The notes beneath the pieces were generated by a model. The model was not told the DNA's origin. It worked only from the letters and a program-made list of their open reading frames with translations, and did no database searches. The translations under genes and the position numbers were made by a program. A stretch of 64,000 nt of DNA from Planctomycetota bacterium. GTDB taxonomy: Bacteria; Planctomycetota; Phycisphaerae; Phycisphaerales; Phycisphaeraceae. Of this stretch, positions 8,721-18,289 are shown in pieces. Positions within the stretch are counted from its first letter, which is position 1. Every line of letters begins with the position of its first letter. Where the stretch lies: the NCBI GenBank assembly GCA_016350165.1, contig CP066225.1:4774001-4838000 (forward strand). The letters run 5' to 3'.

Positions 8721-10679
8721 TTAATTTATTAATGGTTTTAAAATCATACAGAAACCGCCGCCAGGCGCCATATTGATATCAAGTGTTTCATTTGGTTTAA
8801 CTAATGATGTTCGTTTTACATAGCTTGAAGGATTGTCCTGATAATGCGCATCATCGGCATCTTCATAGATCGTCGCGGAATACTCACTTGAGGTTAAGAA
8901 GTTCATCTTTAGCTGTACTTTGCCTCCTTTGTTGTTTGCTGCCCCAGCTACATACCATGTATTTTTATATTTACGTGCCATGAAGATGTATTCGTTTAGT
9001 TTGATATCTATACAGCGACTATCATCCCACGTGTTTGGAAGTTTTTTGATAAATTGAAATAAATCAGGCTTACTGAGATAAGCCTCGGGTGCGTCTGGAA
9101 TGGTTTGTAAACCTCCCCATGAAGTGATCAAAATACGAGCAGCTTCCGATACGATTGTAGATTCGACAACCCCATTTTCGAAGCCCAGCCAGCGTGATTT
9201 GAGGCTCGAAAAACTGAAGTACCCATTACATTGATCCATGGGGCCAGCGATGAGATTAATTTGCGCTTGGCGTATAAATGAATTTGGAGAGAATGTTGTA
9301 TGTCTGTCTGCTTGTGCATGGCAATACTCTCGTGTTATTGCATTTGGATATGTGCGTCGAACACCAATCATGGGTACAGGATAATCGTGAAAATTTATCA
9401 GAAGCTTGTATTTTGCAGCGAGTTTAATAGCATCCCGTGTAAAGTTAACGTTGTATCCTTTGAATCCAAATTTTATGCCAGCGGCTCCCAAATCAGAGAT
9501 AAATTCAAATACACTTTTTATCGGTAAAACTTTCTCGCCTCGATAGTTCTTTCTATTGGGGTCAGCGTAATGCTCATCATAATATAGTAGTAATTTGACA
9601 TCATTTTCTTTGGCATAAGAGATGATTTTATTCATATCATATTTTTCATCTCTTACTTGCATTTGCCCGTTTTTCACACGAAACCACATGCCATCTATGA
9701 GTAAATATTCAAAATTATTGCTACTAGCAAAATCTACCATTCGCAGCATGGTTTCTTGGTTGTTCTCATATTGAAAATTGTTAAAGATAGCGCCTCTCGT
9801 TCTCAATTCCCATGTTGAAATACCCGGTGAAATCCAGGATGTGTCTGCGATTTGGCATGGAGTTGCTAGGTTTAAAGGAATATCAGAGGTTAAAAAATCG
9901 CCCGGAGAATTCGCTGTTAATATGATGCGCCAAGGAGTTTGGAATTGACGGCTACTAATATTTGAGAAAGCACTATCTGATTCTAAGCCAAATAATACAT
10001 CACCTTTAAAAATATTCATTGGTTCGCAATTACTTTGCGTGGATGATTTGTACAAATCAGATTCAAGAAGGCATAAAAAAGTATTTTTTCCAGCATCTAC
10101 AACCATCGGCATACGAATGGTACTACCATGCTTATCGTAGCTACTAATTTTGATAGGGCCCTCAGGTTGAAATTCTCCGTTAGGATAATATACGCTGAAA
10201 TCCTCCGGGAAATTGTATGTTGTTTTTAAGCGTAATGTTTCACCTAAAAACTGTTTTGTATTAGTAATGTGAAAGCGAAATGCCAATCCTTCATTGTACA
10301 TTCTTGCTGTAAAGATAATGTTCTTACCTGAAGAATAGTTGATTTGTAAAACTAGTTCATTGTAATGATCAATGAAAGTGCTTTTATGACCATAAACAGG
10401 TTTCCATGTATTAGAAACGTCTAGTGTTTTGCTTAGCTGATTGAGATCGCAGCTTTCATCAAATAACTTAATTGATGATGAATTGATAACTTGTTTGCCT
10501 GCAAAGGTAAGGTTGTAAAGAATATTGGCTGATTTAGACTGTGTATTGGAAAAGGTTGCAACAAGTTTTCTATCAGGTGATGTTAAGGTATGAATGCTGG
10601 CCTCAATTCGCGAAACGTAAGCGAATATTGCAAAAAAAAGTGACAGATGTATCAATAATTTAGAAATGTAAGTTGGCAC
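8721..10679 (-). CDS. Glycoside hydrolase family 97-like protein, secreted
   Basis: 652 residues. A hydrophobic signal peptide (about residues 1-27) is followed by the GH97 N-terminal beta-sandwich (SPDRKLVATF, FTARMYNEGLAFRFHI), the (beta/alpha)8 catalytic domain (STWELRTRGAIFNN, YLLIDGMWF, LLLYYDEHY) and a C-terminal beta domain (VAGAANNKGGKVQLKMNFL). RRTYPNAITRE (441-451) is the conserved active-site block of GH97 alpha-glucosidases/alpha-galactosidases. The site where retaining members carry the nucleophilic Asp in GIKVDF reads GIKFGF (401-406), and the block before RRTYPN reads HDYPVP rather than HG or HE. It may be an inverting or non-catalytic variant. The divergent AraC gene at 10923 is a candidate regulator. 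Confidence 0.82.
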   Translation of the reverse strand: MPTYISKLLIHLSLFFAIFAYVSRIEASIHTLTSPDRKLVATFSNTQSKSANILYNLTFAGKQVINSSSIKLFDESCDLNQLSKTLDVSNTWKPVYGHKSTFIDHYNELVLQINYSSGKNIIFTARMYNEGLAFRFHITNTKQFLGETLRLKTTYNFPEDFSVYYPNGEFQPEGPIKISSYDKHGSTIRMPMVVDAGKNTFLCLLESDLYKSSTQSNCEPMNIFKGDVLFGLESDSAFSNISSRQFQTPWRIILTANSPGDFLTSDIPLNLATPCQIADTSWISPGISTWELRTRGAIFNNFQYENNQETMLRMVDFASSNNFEYLLIDGMWFRVKNGQMQVRDEKYDMNKIISYAKENDVKLLLYYDEHYADPNRKNYRGEKVLPIKSVFEFISDLGAAGIKFGFKGYNVNFTRDAIKLAAKYKLLINFHDYPVPMIGVRRTYPNAITREYCHAQADRHTTFSPNSFIRQAQINLIAGPMDQCNGYFSFSSLKSRWLGFENGVVESTIVSEAARILITSWGGLQTIPDAPEAYLSKPDLFQFIKKLPNTWDDSRCIDIKLNEYIFMARKYKNTWYVAGAANNKGGKVQLKMNFLTSSEYSATIYEDADDAHYQDNPSSYVKRTSLVKPNETLDINMAPGGGFCMILKPLIN

Positions 10680-10922
10680 AAATAACTCCAGTCCGAAATA
10701 AACGATGCGCTACAAACAGGGCAATCTTTTGAAATATTAGTGCGAGTCTAAACCTAATAAATCATGACAATTGATCAAAAAGACATAAGTAAATAGAGTG
10801 AAAATCTAGTATTCATGTTTATTGATTGTGTGATATATGTTAGAATTATATGATTAGTATTCCTCGTTAAAAGTCGGAATACGTGATACTGAATCGTTAT
10901 TTGGTGATATGGAGCGCGTTCT

Positions 10923-11744
10923 GTGAATGCTTATAATCCAAACACGCTGTGGCAATTTGAACTTGCTTTGATTGATAAGCGTTTAAAAGGAAGTAAATAC
11001 TGGTGGTTGAACAAATATCGATCGCCAAAACAACTTGCTTCTCTCCAGTTGACGTTAGAGGGAAATATTGTTTTTGAGGACGAGAGAGGTGCTTATGAAG
11101 CTGGTCCAGGAAGCTTAACGATTATAGTTTTTGGCGACAATACCATGTATGGTTCGGATAAACCGTTGAAGCATGACTATTCATGTAAACATATCAATTT
11201 AATAGGAAGCGGCTTATCAGATCATTTACTGGCAATTTCACAAATACATCAACCGGTAATCGATTGCGGAATGGGTCATCCGTTGATAGATAAATTTCAA
11301 GAACTGTGGACATTGGCTCGATCGAATCCTGCAATACCGGAGACGGAGCAAGCCGTATTAATTCACAATTATATTATTCAATTATACAAGTATGTAAATG
11401 ATCAAGTTATTGATTGCTATACACCTGTAGATAGAGCTATTCACAATATTATCAAAAATCCGTATATCGAATGGAGTGTGAAGGAATACGCAGCAAATTC
11501 AGGGTGTAGTCGTGAGCATTTAAGTCGCATATTCTACGAACGAATGGAGACATCGCCGACCGAATATTTATCAAAGGCAAGAACCGAACGTGCGCTTTCA
11601 TTATTACTGAATACTAATTTGAAAATTAAAAAGATTGCAGAGTTATCAGGGTTTAGAAATGTAGATATTTTAGCCAGACAAGTAGGAGGAGAGACTGGAA
11701 TGACGCCTACAGAATATCGAACTCTCTACAGGAATAAAGAATAA
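10923..11744 (+). CDS. AraC-family transcriptional regulator
   Basis: 273 residues, GTG start. The N-terminal part (about 1-150) resembles an AraC-type effector-binding cupin-like domain. The C-terminal 100 residues carry the two helix-turn-helix motifs: WSVKEYAANSGCSREHLSRI and IKKIAELSGFRNVDILARQV, with MTPTEYR at the end. This is a cytoplasmic DNA-binding protein that senses a small ligand, usually a sugar. It is transcribed divergently from the GH97-like gene (243 bases between the starts) and lies upstream of a sulfatase on its own strand, so either or both are likely targets. The second HTH has an unusual NVDILARQVGGETG in place of the common SYFSRVFKKxxG. Confidence 0.9.
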   Translation: MNAYNPNTLWQFELALIDKRLKGSKYWWLNKYRSPKQLASLQLTLEGNIVFEDERGAYEAGPGSLTIIVFGDNTMYGSDKPLKHDYSCKHINLIGSGLSDHLLAISQIHQPVIDCGMGHPLIDKFQELWTLARSNPAIPETEQAVLIHNYIIQLYKYVNDQVIDCYTPVDRAIHNIIKNPYIEWSVKEYAANSGCSREHLSRIFYERMETSPTEYLSKARTERALSLLLNTNLKIKKIAELSGFRNVDILARQVGGETGMTPTEYRTLYRNKE

Positions 11745-12005
11745 AGGCCAGAAACAGATTAAGCTTTATAAAGAGTTTATTATATGATTAATAGTGGTCA
11801 CGTTATAAGGCAAAGATATCACAGAAAAGGGTTTTTAAAATTGATAAATATTTTTTAAAATGATCCATGTATTTATGAATATGTAAAATATTTATTATGC
11901 AAACAGTAGTATTAAGTTGTGCGTTAAAAATGATGAATTTGGAGATGTTTGATACTGATAGAAATATTTCTAGTTTACTCATAAATAAAACAATACTACT
12001 TCAAA

Positions 12006-13538
12006 GTGTATTATGTGAAAAAGTTTATGTATTTGGATATGCTGAAAATGCAAAAAAATTCATTAGTGAAAATTGGTTCATCAATTCTTTTAGGTTGCTC
12101 TTTTATTACGAGTTCATATGTTCAGGCGGAAAATCTCAAAAATATTGATCAGCAACCCAATGTCCTTTTTATTTTGGTTGATGATTTGGGATGGCGAGAT
12201 TTAGGATATATGGGAAGCGAATTTTACGAGACTCCCAATATTGATCGCTTAGCAGGGCAGGGTGTGAGAATGATGGCTGCATATGCTGATCCTGTTAGTT
12301 CGCCCACGAGAGCAGCATTAATGACAGGAAAGCATTCCGCAAGACTTGGCATAAGCACCTTTATACCCGGTAATAATCACGGAAAACCATTCGAACCTAA
12401 GCATCCAGAATTTAAATTGCCTCCAGTAAATGATCATGTCCCTTTAGAAGAAATTACGATAGCGGAAGCTTTTAAACAAGCGGGTTATGTTACTTTCTTC
12501 GCTGGAAAGTGGCATCTTGGGGCAGAAGGGTATTGGCCGGAGGAGCAAGGGTTTGACATTAATGTAGGTGGGCATACTTCAGGGGCCCCTCGAAGGCCAG
12601 GGCAGTATTTTGTGCCATACAACAACCCACGTTTGAAAGATGGACCGCTAGGCGAGCATTTGCCCGCTCGTTTAGGTGAAGAAACTTCAAAGTTCATTAA
12701 GCAAAATAAAGATAATCCATTTTTTGCATATCTATCTTTTTATTCTGTGCATACACCTATCCAGGGGCGTCCAGATTTAGTAGAAAAATATAAAAAGAAA
12801 AAACAAAATCTAGGCATCAAAGATACTTATATACCTACCAAAACAGGGGCTAGTAACAATCCGAAAAAACCATGGCAACGCGTAGAAAGAAGTCGTACCT
12901 CGCAAAGCAACCCGACTTACGCCGCAATGATTGAGGCAATGGATCAAGCTGTTGGTACGGTAATCGATACTCTAGAAGAAGAAAATCTACAAGATAACAC
13001 GATCATCGTCTTTTTTGCAGATAATGGTGGGCTTTCTGTAAATGCTGCTCCGACATCAAATCTTCCCTTAAGACACGGCAAGGGGTCTGTATATGAAGGC
13101 GGTGTGCGTGAACCATGTATAATTGTTTGGCCAGGAAAAACAGACGCAGGGCGTCAGATTGAAGAACCAATATATTGTACAGATTTCTATCCTACACTTT
13201 TAAGTATGGCAGGTCTGCCAGCAAAGTCTGAACAGCATCAAGATGGTGTTGATTTTACAGAATTATTAAAAGGTAAGAAATTTAATCGCGCGCCAATTTT
13301 TTGGCATTTTCCACATCCCGCCAATCAAGGGGCTGGCAATCGCGGAGCTATTCGTGATGGTGAATGGAAACTAATTATCAATTATTTTACTGGTAAGAAT
13401 GAATTGTTTAATCTTCAAAATGATTTGGGTGAGCAAAATGATCTGTCAGAAAAATACCCAGAAAAAGTTCAGGACATGAATATTAAGTTTAAACAATGGT
13501 GTGACCAAATTGGTGCAGAAATGCCTGTTAAAAAATGA
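12006..13538 (+). CDS. Sulfatase, Ser-type, exported
   Basis: 510 residues from the GTG at 12006; ATG codons at 12027, 12039 and 12048 are equally possible starts for the signal peptide, whose hydrophobic core is IGSSILLGCSFITSSYVQA. Metal ligands sit in LVDDLGWRDLG. The catalytic motif is S98-S-P-T-R (numbered from the GTG), a Ser-type sulfatase whose formylglycine is made by an anSME radical-SAM enzyme. Other S1 blocks: AGKWHLG, FYSVHTPIQGR, FFADNGGLS, GSVYEGGVREPCIIVWPG. It is closest in style to planctomycete arylsulfatase A/GalNAc-6-sulfatase-like enzymes, but the specificity is not readable. It stands alone downstream of the AraC gene. Confidence 0.92.
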   Translation: MYYVKKFMYLDMLKMQKNSLVKIGSSILLGCSFITSSYVQAENLKNIDQQPNVLFILVDDLGWRDLGYMGSEFYETPNIDRLAGQGVRMMAAYADPVSSPTRAALMTGKHSARLGISTFIPGNNHGKPFEPKHPEFKLPPVNDHVPLEEITIAEAFKQAGYVTFFAGKWHLGAEGYWPEEQGFDINVGGHTSGAPRRPGQYFVPYNNPRLKDGPLGEHLPARLGEETSKFIKQNKDNPFFAYLSFYSVHTPIQGRPDLVEKYKKKKQNLGIKDTYIPTKTGASNNPKKPWQRVERSRTSQSNPTYAAMIEAMDQAVGTVIDTLEEENLQDNTIIVFFADNGGLSVNAAPTSNLPLRHGKGSVYEGGVREPCIIVWPGKTDAGRQIEEPIYCTDFYPTLLSMAGLPAKSEQHQDGVDFTELLKGKKFNRAPIFWHFPHPANQGAGNRGAIRDGEWKLIINYFTGKNELFNLQNDLGEQNDLSEKYPEKVQDMNIKFKQWCDQIGAEMPVKK

Positions 13539-13721
13539 GAGTTATTGGCTTTACTCTTCATTTGATGCCCAATATTTTCGTCGTGCTATCGTCTCCTTTA
13601 TTCGGCGCGTGATCTGGAATCTGCTACCCTATTGCTCTTCTCCACTTGTTTCTAGAGTAGGGGAGTGATTTAATTCACGAGTCGGCGTCACAATGACGCA
13701 TCGAAATGCAGGAGTAATACG

Positions 13722-14198
13722 ATGTCAGACTACAAACAAGTCAAATTCGAGACATCCGAGGGTGATTTCATCGTTGAGCTTTGGGACGATGTCGCACCAG
13801 GCCACGCAGAAAACATGATCAAGCTCGTCAGTGAAGGTTTCTACGACGGCATCACCTTCCACCGCGTCATCCCCGGTTTCGTCATTCAAGGCGGCTGCCC
13901 GCGTGGTGATGGAACAGGCGGACCAGGTTGGAACATCAAAGCAGAATTCAACGACCGTGAGCATCAGCCAGGTGTCCTCTCCATGGCTCGTTCAGCTGAT
14001 CCGGACTCCGCTGGCTCACAGTTTTTCGTCTGTCTCACACGTGAATACTGCCAGCATCTAGACAAGCAGTACACAGCGTTCGGCAAAGTTGTCGAAGGTT
14101 TTGAGAACGTCGAAAAAATCGCAGCCACTCCACTCAGCAACCCACAAGCAGGTACACCTGAAAACGCACCTAAGATCAACAAGGCGACATGCCTCTAA
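13722..14198 (+). CDS. Peptidyl-prolyl cis-trans isomerase, cyclophilin type
   Basis: 158 residues, the length of a single-domain bacterial cyclophilin (PpiB type). The fold's signature runs from FYDGITFHRVIPGFVIQGG (42-60) through GDGTGGPGW, EFNDREHQPGVLSMARS, AGSQFFVCL and LDKQYTAFGKVVEG. It catalyses proline isomerisation during protein folding. There is no signal peptide, so it is cytoplasmic. The gene is monocistronic, with a strong hairpin terminator 22 bases after the stop. The codon choice is C-rich, unlike the AT-rich sulfatase upstream, which marks the start of a housekeeping segment. Confidence 0.95.
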   Translation: MSDYKQVKFETSEGDFIVELWDDVAPGHAENMIKLVSEGFYDGITFHRVIPGFVIQGGCPRGDGTGGPGWNIKAEFNDREHQPGVLSMARSADPDSAGSQFFVCLTREYCQHLDKQYTAFGKVVEGFENVEKIAATPLSNPQAGTPENAPKINKATCL

Positions 14199-14219
14199 TT
14201 GATCCGCAATTCAAAACAA

Positions 14220-14252
14220 AAAGCACAGCTGATCAAAGCTGTGCTTTTTTTA
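14220..14252 (+). terminator. Rho-independent terminator of the cyclophilin gene
   Basis: Perfect 11-base stem (14220-14230, AAAGCACAGCT, with 14237-14247), followed by a run of T. Confidence 0.85.
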
Positions 14253-14331
14253 TTTCATAAATCAAAATGCACCGCGTGGTGAATAATGGTATTTAGCGAG
14301 TACGAATGGGGTAGATCATCAAACGTCCCAT

Positions 14332-14371
14332 AATTAAACAAACCCCGCTGTCACCGAAGCGACAACGGGGC
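14332..14371 (-). terminator. Terminator of the ROK kinase gene
   Basis: On the minus strand a GC-rich hairpin (CCCCG.TGTC paired with GACA.CGGGG, 14343-14370) closes with a C(TTCG)G tetraloop and is followed by TTTGTTT. It lies about 120 bases past the stop of the minus-strand gene at 14493. Confidence 0.65.
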
Positions 14372-14492
14372 GGAGGGGAGAAAGCAATGTTGATAGTCAC
14401 AAAGTCGTCATAAACGCCTTTGAAACTATAATTTTTTTGATCAAATCTGATAATTAAATCAATATGCTTGCTGCAGTTGTGTGAATTGCAAC

Positions 14493-15461
14493 TTACTTCT
14501 CACTATCAAATCGATCGAACGCCAAAAGCGCAGCTCCGATAACTCCAGCGTCGTCACCAAGCTCGCTTGCGACGATATTACAATCGTGGCCATGCGGAAA
14601 TACATACTGCTCGTACTGTTCGCGAACCATCTTCACCCAAGGCTTACCCAACGCTTCAGTCAGCCCGCCACCAAGCACCACATGAGGCAAGCTCAGCATC
14701 GTCACTGTATTCGCAACTGCAATGCCCACATACTTCGCAGCATCCTGCAACACCCTGCTAGTCAACTCATCACCTTGTGAGAAGGCTTCAGCAATCACAC
14801 GTGATTTGATCTTTGAAAGGTTGCCATCGGTCAGTTCAGTGATCAGGCTCTTGTGATTCGCATTAATCAGTTTACGAAGCACAGCAGCGATACTCGTGCG
14901 GCTCGCCAGATTTTCCAGCGTACGTCTGCCCAAACTTCCATCCGCCTTCACCAAAGTATGCCCAATCTCACCAGCCGTCATGTGATGCCCATAGTAAAGC
15001 TGCCCATGGATCACCAGCCCGCCACCAATACCTGTGCCAATGAAGATACCCAGCATGTTGTTTGTATTGTGGCCACCACCAACTTTAAATTCACCCCACG
15101 TCCCAACATTCACATCATTGTCGATCGTGACGGGCAGGTGGGTATGCTGCTGCAAAGTCGTCGCCAGCGGAAAATTATTCCACCGTAAATTCGGCGCAAC
15201 AATTACGCTGCCTGTTTTAATATCAATAGCACCCGGCGCACCAATTCCCACCCCTTTAATATCATCAACCCTCACGCCAGCTTTTTCGCAGACGCGATCA
15301 ATGATCTTCGCAATCCGTTCGATCACAGCATCGCTGCCAAGCTCTGCTTTCGTCTTCATTTTGTCACTCGAAAGGATCGCACCTTCACTCGTAACAACTC
15401 CTGCTCCGATATTTGTTCCCCCCAAGTCGATTCCAATATAAAGCTCGTGCTTGTTTGGCAT
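14493..15461 (-). CDS. ROK family sugar kinase, glucokinase-like
   Basis: 322 residues. The N-terminal ATP-phosphate loop GIDLGGTNIGAGVV (10-23), the sugar-binding/catalytic NDVNVGTWGE region, GIFIGTGIGGGLVI and the adenosine loop VLGGGLTEA identify the ASKHA fold of ROK kinases, which phosphorylate glucose or N-acetyl-hexosamines in the cytoplasm. The CxCGxxGCxE zinc site found in many ROK proteins is absent: after GEIGHTLVKADG comes SLGRRTLENLASR with no cysteines. The gene is separated from gatA upstream by 178 bases and a terminator, so it is probably expressed on its own. Exact sugar preference is unknown. Confidence 0.88.
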   Translation of the reverse strand: MPNKHELYIGIDLGGTNIGAGVVTSEGAILSSDKMKTKAELGSDAVIERIAKIIDRVCEKAGVRVDDIKGVGIGAPGAIDIKTGSVIVAPNLRWNNFPLATTLQQHTHLPVTIDNDVNVGTWGEFKVGGGHNTNNMLGIFIGTGIGGGLVIHGQLYYGHHMTAGEIGHTLVKADGSLGRRTLENLASRTSIAAVLRKLINANHKSLITELTDGNLSKIKSRVIAEAFSQGDELTSRVLQDAAKYVGIAVANTVTMLSLPHVVLGGGLTEALGKPWVKMVREQYEQYVFPHGHDCNIVASELGDDAGVIGAALLAFDRFDSEK

Positions 15462-15590
15462 ACAGACGTCTCACCTAGATACAACTAAATTCAAAACCCA
15501 ATGACGGTATATTTGCGACACTGCCGGAATGATCGAATTTTAATTCACATCGGCAGCTTTTGCCGGATGAATACTGAAAAAATAGAAATA

Positions 15591-15624
15591 AAAAAAGCTG
15601 ACAACGTGATGCTGTCAGCTTTTA
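15591..15624 (-). terminator. Terminator of gatA
   Basis: Stem AAAAGCTGACA (15593-15603) paired with TGTCAGCTTTT (15613-15623); on the minus strand it is followed by a T run. It lies just past the gatA stop. Confidence 0.8.
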
Positions 15625-15639
15625 CTTAAATTCGCATTT

Positions 15640-17100
15640 TTACATTTTCGGACGCATCGGACTGCACTCCGATGCCGCTTCATAGATCCGTGCAATTCGA
15701 AGCAGATTCGTCTCTTCAAACGCAGGTCCAAGTAGCTGCATACCGATCGGTAGCTGCTTGCCATCAACCTCAGCTGTACCCGCAGGCATGCTGATGCCCG
15801 GAATACCAGCAAGGTTTGCTGTCACCGTGTAGATGTCGTTCAAGTACATCGATAGTGGATCGTCTTTCTTCTCACCCAGTTTAAACGCAGGTGCAGTCGT
15901 CGTTGGGCAAAGGATCGCATCGCACTTCTCGAACGAAGTCTTAAAGTCATTGCTGATCAAGCGACGAACCTTCAATGCTTTGTTGTAATACGCATCGTAG
16001 TAACCACTACTCAGTGCATACGTACCAAGCATGATCCGACGCTTCACTTCATCACCAAATCCCTCCGCACGGCTACGTGCATACAAGTCCACCAAATCGT
16101 CAGGCGTCTTCGTTCGGTGACCATAGTGCACACCGTCATAGCGAGCCAGGTTCGATGAAGCTTCAGCCGTTGCAACGATGTAGTAAACCGGAATGCCATA
16201 CTCAGTATGTGGCAAATCAACTTCAACAATCTCGGCACCAGCGTCCTTGTAAATCTCAATCGCCTTGATCAAAGCCGCTGCAACTGCAGGATCATTCGCC
16301 TCATCACTCATGTACTGCTTTGCAATACCAATGCGAAGTTTCTCAGGACGTGTATTAACATCATCCAGATCTTCAGGTATCGCAATGTTCGCACTCGTTG
16401 AATCAAGCTCGTCATGTCCACCCATATACTTGAGCAATGTCCCACAGTCTTTAACGCTGTGGGCGAATGGGCCGATCTGATCCAAGCTGGAAGCGAATGC
16501 AACCAAACCCCACCGTGACACACGTCCATAGGTCGGCTTCATCCCTGTGACACCGCACAGAGCCGCTGGCTGACGGATCGAACCGCCAGTATCCGAACCA
16601 AGTGAACCAACACAGAAGTCCGCAGCCATCGCCGCAGCAGCGCCACCGGATGAACCACCAGGAACGCGATCAACATCCCAAGGATTCTTAGTCGGACCAA
16701 ATGCACAGGTTTCTGTCGAAGAACCCATTGCAAATTCGTCCATGTTCGTCTTGCCCAACACAATCGCACCAGCATCTTCAAGACGCTTCACTGCTGTGCT
16801 GTTATAAAACGCTTCAAAGTTCGCGAGCATTTTCGATGAGCAGCATGTTTTACCATACTCAGTACACATCAAGTCCTTGATCGCAATCGGCACACCTGCC
16901 AACGGACCCGTCACTTCACCAGCATCAACAGCTTTCGCCTTCGCCAGTGCACGCTCGTTATATGTTTCACGAAATGCGTTGATCTCGCCGTCATATTTCT
17001 CAATACGGTCAAGATAAGCCTGCGTCATTTCCGTCGCAGAGACCGTTTTTTCTGCAATCGCATCACGCATTTCATTCAATGTCGTCTTCGTAATATCCAT
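15640..17100 (-). CDS. gatA: Asp-tRNA(Asn)/Glu-tRNA(Gln) amidotransferase subunit A
   Basis: 486 residues, full length for GatA. The amidase-signature catalytic triad is visible at the expected spacing: K75 (PIAIKDLMCT), cis-S150 (PGGSSGGAAAA) and S174 (GSDTGGSIRQPA). GatA releases ammonia from glutamine or asparagine, and GatB uses it to amidate mischarged tRNA. It forms the cytoplasmic GatCAB complex with GatC, encoded 81 bases upstream on the same strand. gatB is not in the window, so it is encoded separately. Indirect Gln- and/or Asn-tRNA formation is implied for this organism. Confidence 0.97.
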   Translation of the reverse strand: MDITKTTLNEMRDAIAEKTVSATEMTQAYLDRIEKYDGEINAFRETYNERALAKAKAVDAGEVTGPLAGVPIAIKDLMCTEYGKTCCSSKMLANFEAFYNSTAVKRLEDAGAIVLGKTNMDEFAMGSSTETCAFGPTKNPWDVDRVPGGSSGGAAAAMAADFCVGSLGSDTGGSIRQPAALCGVTGMKPTYGRVSRWGLVAFASSLDQIGPFAHSVKDCGTLLKYMGGHDELDSTSANIAIPEDLDDVNTRPEKLRIGIAKQYMSDEANDPAVAAALIKAIEIYKDAGAEIVEVDLPHTEYGIPVYYIVATAEASSNLARYDGVHYGHRTKTPDDLVDLYARSRAEGFGDEVKRRIMLGTYALSSGYYDAYYNKALKVRRLISNDFKTSFEKCDAILCPTTTAPAFKLGEKKDDPLSMYLNDIYTVTANLAGIPGISMPAGTAEVDGKQLPIGMQLLGPAFEETNLLRIARIYEAASECSPMRPKM

Positions 17101-17181
17101 GTCGAATCAATTCCATTGATATCAGGACCCGAGCTGCTGTGAGCTGGGCAATAATCAAATCTTTACAAATGCGTTAGTCAC

Positions 17182-17493
17182 TTAAGCCCCTGAGCCGTCA
17201 CCCAGAACCTTTGGCACCTCAAAGTACGCACCGTCTCTCGCCGGCGCATTCTTCAAAGCATCATCAACTGCAATACCATCCACTTCCTTGTCCTCACGCA
17301 GCACATTGCTCATGTCCATCGCGTGGGCCATCGGCTCAACACCTTCAACATCAAGCTCATTCAGCTTGCTGATATAACCCAGCACAGCCTCAAGCTGCTC
17401 GGTGAAGTGGTGGATCTCTTGGTCATCCAGACGCAGTCGACTGAGCTTCGCTACGTGCCTAACGTCATCTTCAGTAATTTTCTGCTCACTCAT
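17182..17493 (-). CDS. gatC: Asp-tRNA(Asn)/Glu-tRNA(Gln) amidotransferase subunit C
   Basis: 103 residues from the ATG at 17493 (MSEQKITEDDVRHVAKLSRL). An upstream in-frame extension to 17550 encodes MKKWGGTPKRT..., which is not part of the family and is rejected. The family features are the N-terminal helix (VRHVAKLSRLRLDDQE), YISKLNELDVEGVEPMAHA and the C-terminal tail YFEVPKVLGD that wraps round GatA. GatC stabilises the A-B interface of the amidotransferase. It is followed by gatA in the same operon. Divergent queF starts 192 bases away. Confidence 0.95.
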   Translation of the reverse strand: MSEQKITEDDVRHVAKLSRLRLDDQEIHHFTEQLEAVLGYISKLNELDVEGVEPMAHAMDMSNVLREDKEVDGIAVDDALKNAPARDGAYFEVPKVLGDGSGA

Positions 17494-17685
17494 AATGCTC
17501 AACAGGATACCAGAAACTGTCCTCTTTGGTGTTCCTCCCCACTTTTTCACCGACCAATTTTCACTCGCCCCTTACTAGCCCCCAAAATCGTCCCTTTCTG
17601 TCTTCTAAGCCCATTATTCCACCGTCTCTCACCCACCTCACACCCTCATTTGCCCGCCACCATCCATGATCACTATCATAGGGGC

Positions 17686-18051
17686 ATGGCTGACCCAAAT
17701 ATCCTCGAATTTTTCGATAATCCCAACGGTACCGATGGCTCCGCGCACCCGTTCGTCATTGAACATATTGCAGAGGAGTTCACCAGTGTCTGTCCAAAAA
17801 CCGGACACCCTGACTTCGGCACCGTCGTCCTTCGCTACATCCCAGACACGACATGCGTCGAACTCAAGAGCCTCAAGCTCTACTATCACGCATTCCGCAA
17901 CGAAGGTATCTTCTTCGAAGCCGTGACAAACAAAATCGCTCGTGACCTCAACGCCGCCATGAAACCAAAATGGATGCAGCTTGAGACGCAGTGGAAAGGC
18001 CGCGGAGGCATCCGCTCCAACGTCACCGTCGAATTCGGCCAAAAACCTTAG
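17686..18051 (+). CDS. queF: NADPH-dependent 7-cyano-7-deazaguanine reductase, QueF type I
   Basis: 121 residues from the ATG at 17686, the length of the short unimodular QueF group; a longer upstream frame from 17323 overlaps gatC on the other strand and is not homologous. The nucleophilic Cys is C36 in FTSVCPKTGHPDFG, with D43 behind it. The QueF signature ELKSLKLYYHAFRNEG spans 59-74, and E78 is the substrate glutamate. The enzyme reduces preQ0 to preQ1 in queuosine biosynthesis in the cytoplasm. Other queuosine genes are not nearby. A terminator-like hairpin follows the stop. Confidence 0.95.
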   Translation: MADPNILEFFDNPNGTDGSAHPFVIEHIAEEFTSVCPKTGHPDFGTVVLRYIPDTTCVELKSLKLYYHAFRNEGIFFEAVTNKIARDLNAAMKPKWMQLETQWKGRGGIRSNVTVEFGQKP

Positions 18052-18061
18052 CATTAAATGC

Positions 18062-18098
18062 CAATCCTCTCGCAATCGCCCTGCAGGAGGATTTTTTC
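18062..18098 (+). terminator. Terminator of queF
   Basis: Stem AATCCTC (18063-18069) with GAGGATT (18087-18093), followed by TTTTTCTT. Confidence 0.65.
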
Positions 18099-18289
18099 TT
18101 GTATATTTCACATGAGCGCAACCACACCATCGGCCTCGACACGCAAGTACTCACATACAAATGCCGATAATCAACTTAGCCGCCCTTTCATATAGGACGA
18201 CTTGCCCGATGTATTTGGAACCTTCCCACACCGGTTCCTGTATCACACAATTCAATGCACCCACTAAATGCAAAGTGTAGCTTCAAACC

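Noticed and set aside
11897-12148. 83-residue open frame ahead of and overlapping the sulfatase at 12006
   Set aside because: It overlaps the signal-peptide coding region in another frame and has no recognisable pattern.
17323-17685. Long N-terminal extension of queF
   Set aside because: It overlaps gatC on the opposite strand, lacks family similarity, and the QueF homology starts at the ATG at 17686.
17638-18111. 157-residue open frame antisense to queF
   Set aside because: It mirrors a clear QueF gene and shows no family pattern; a shadow frame of C-rich coding DNA.
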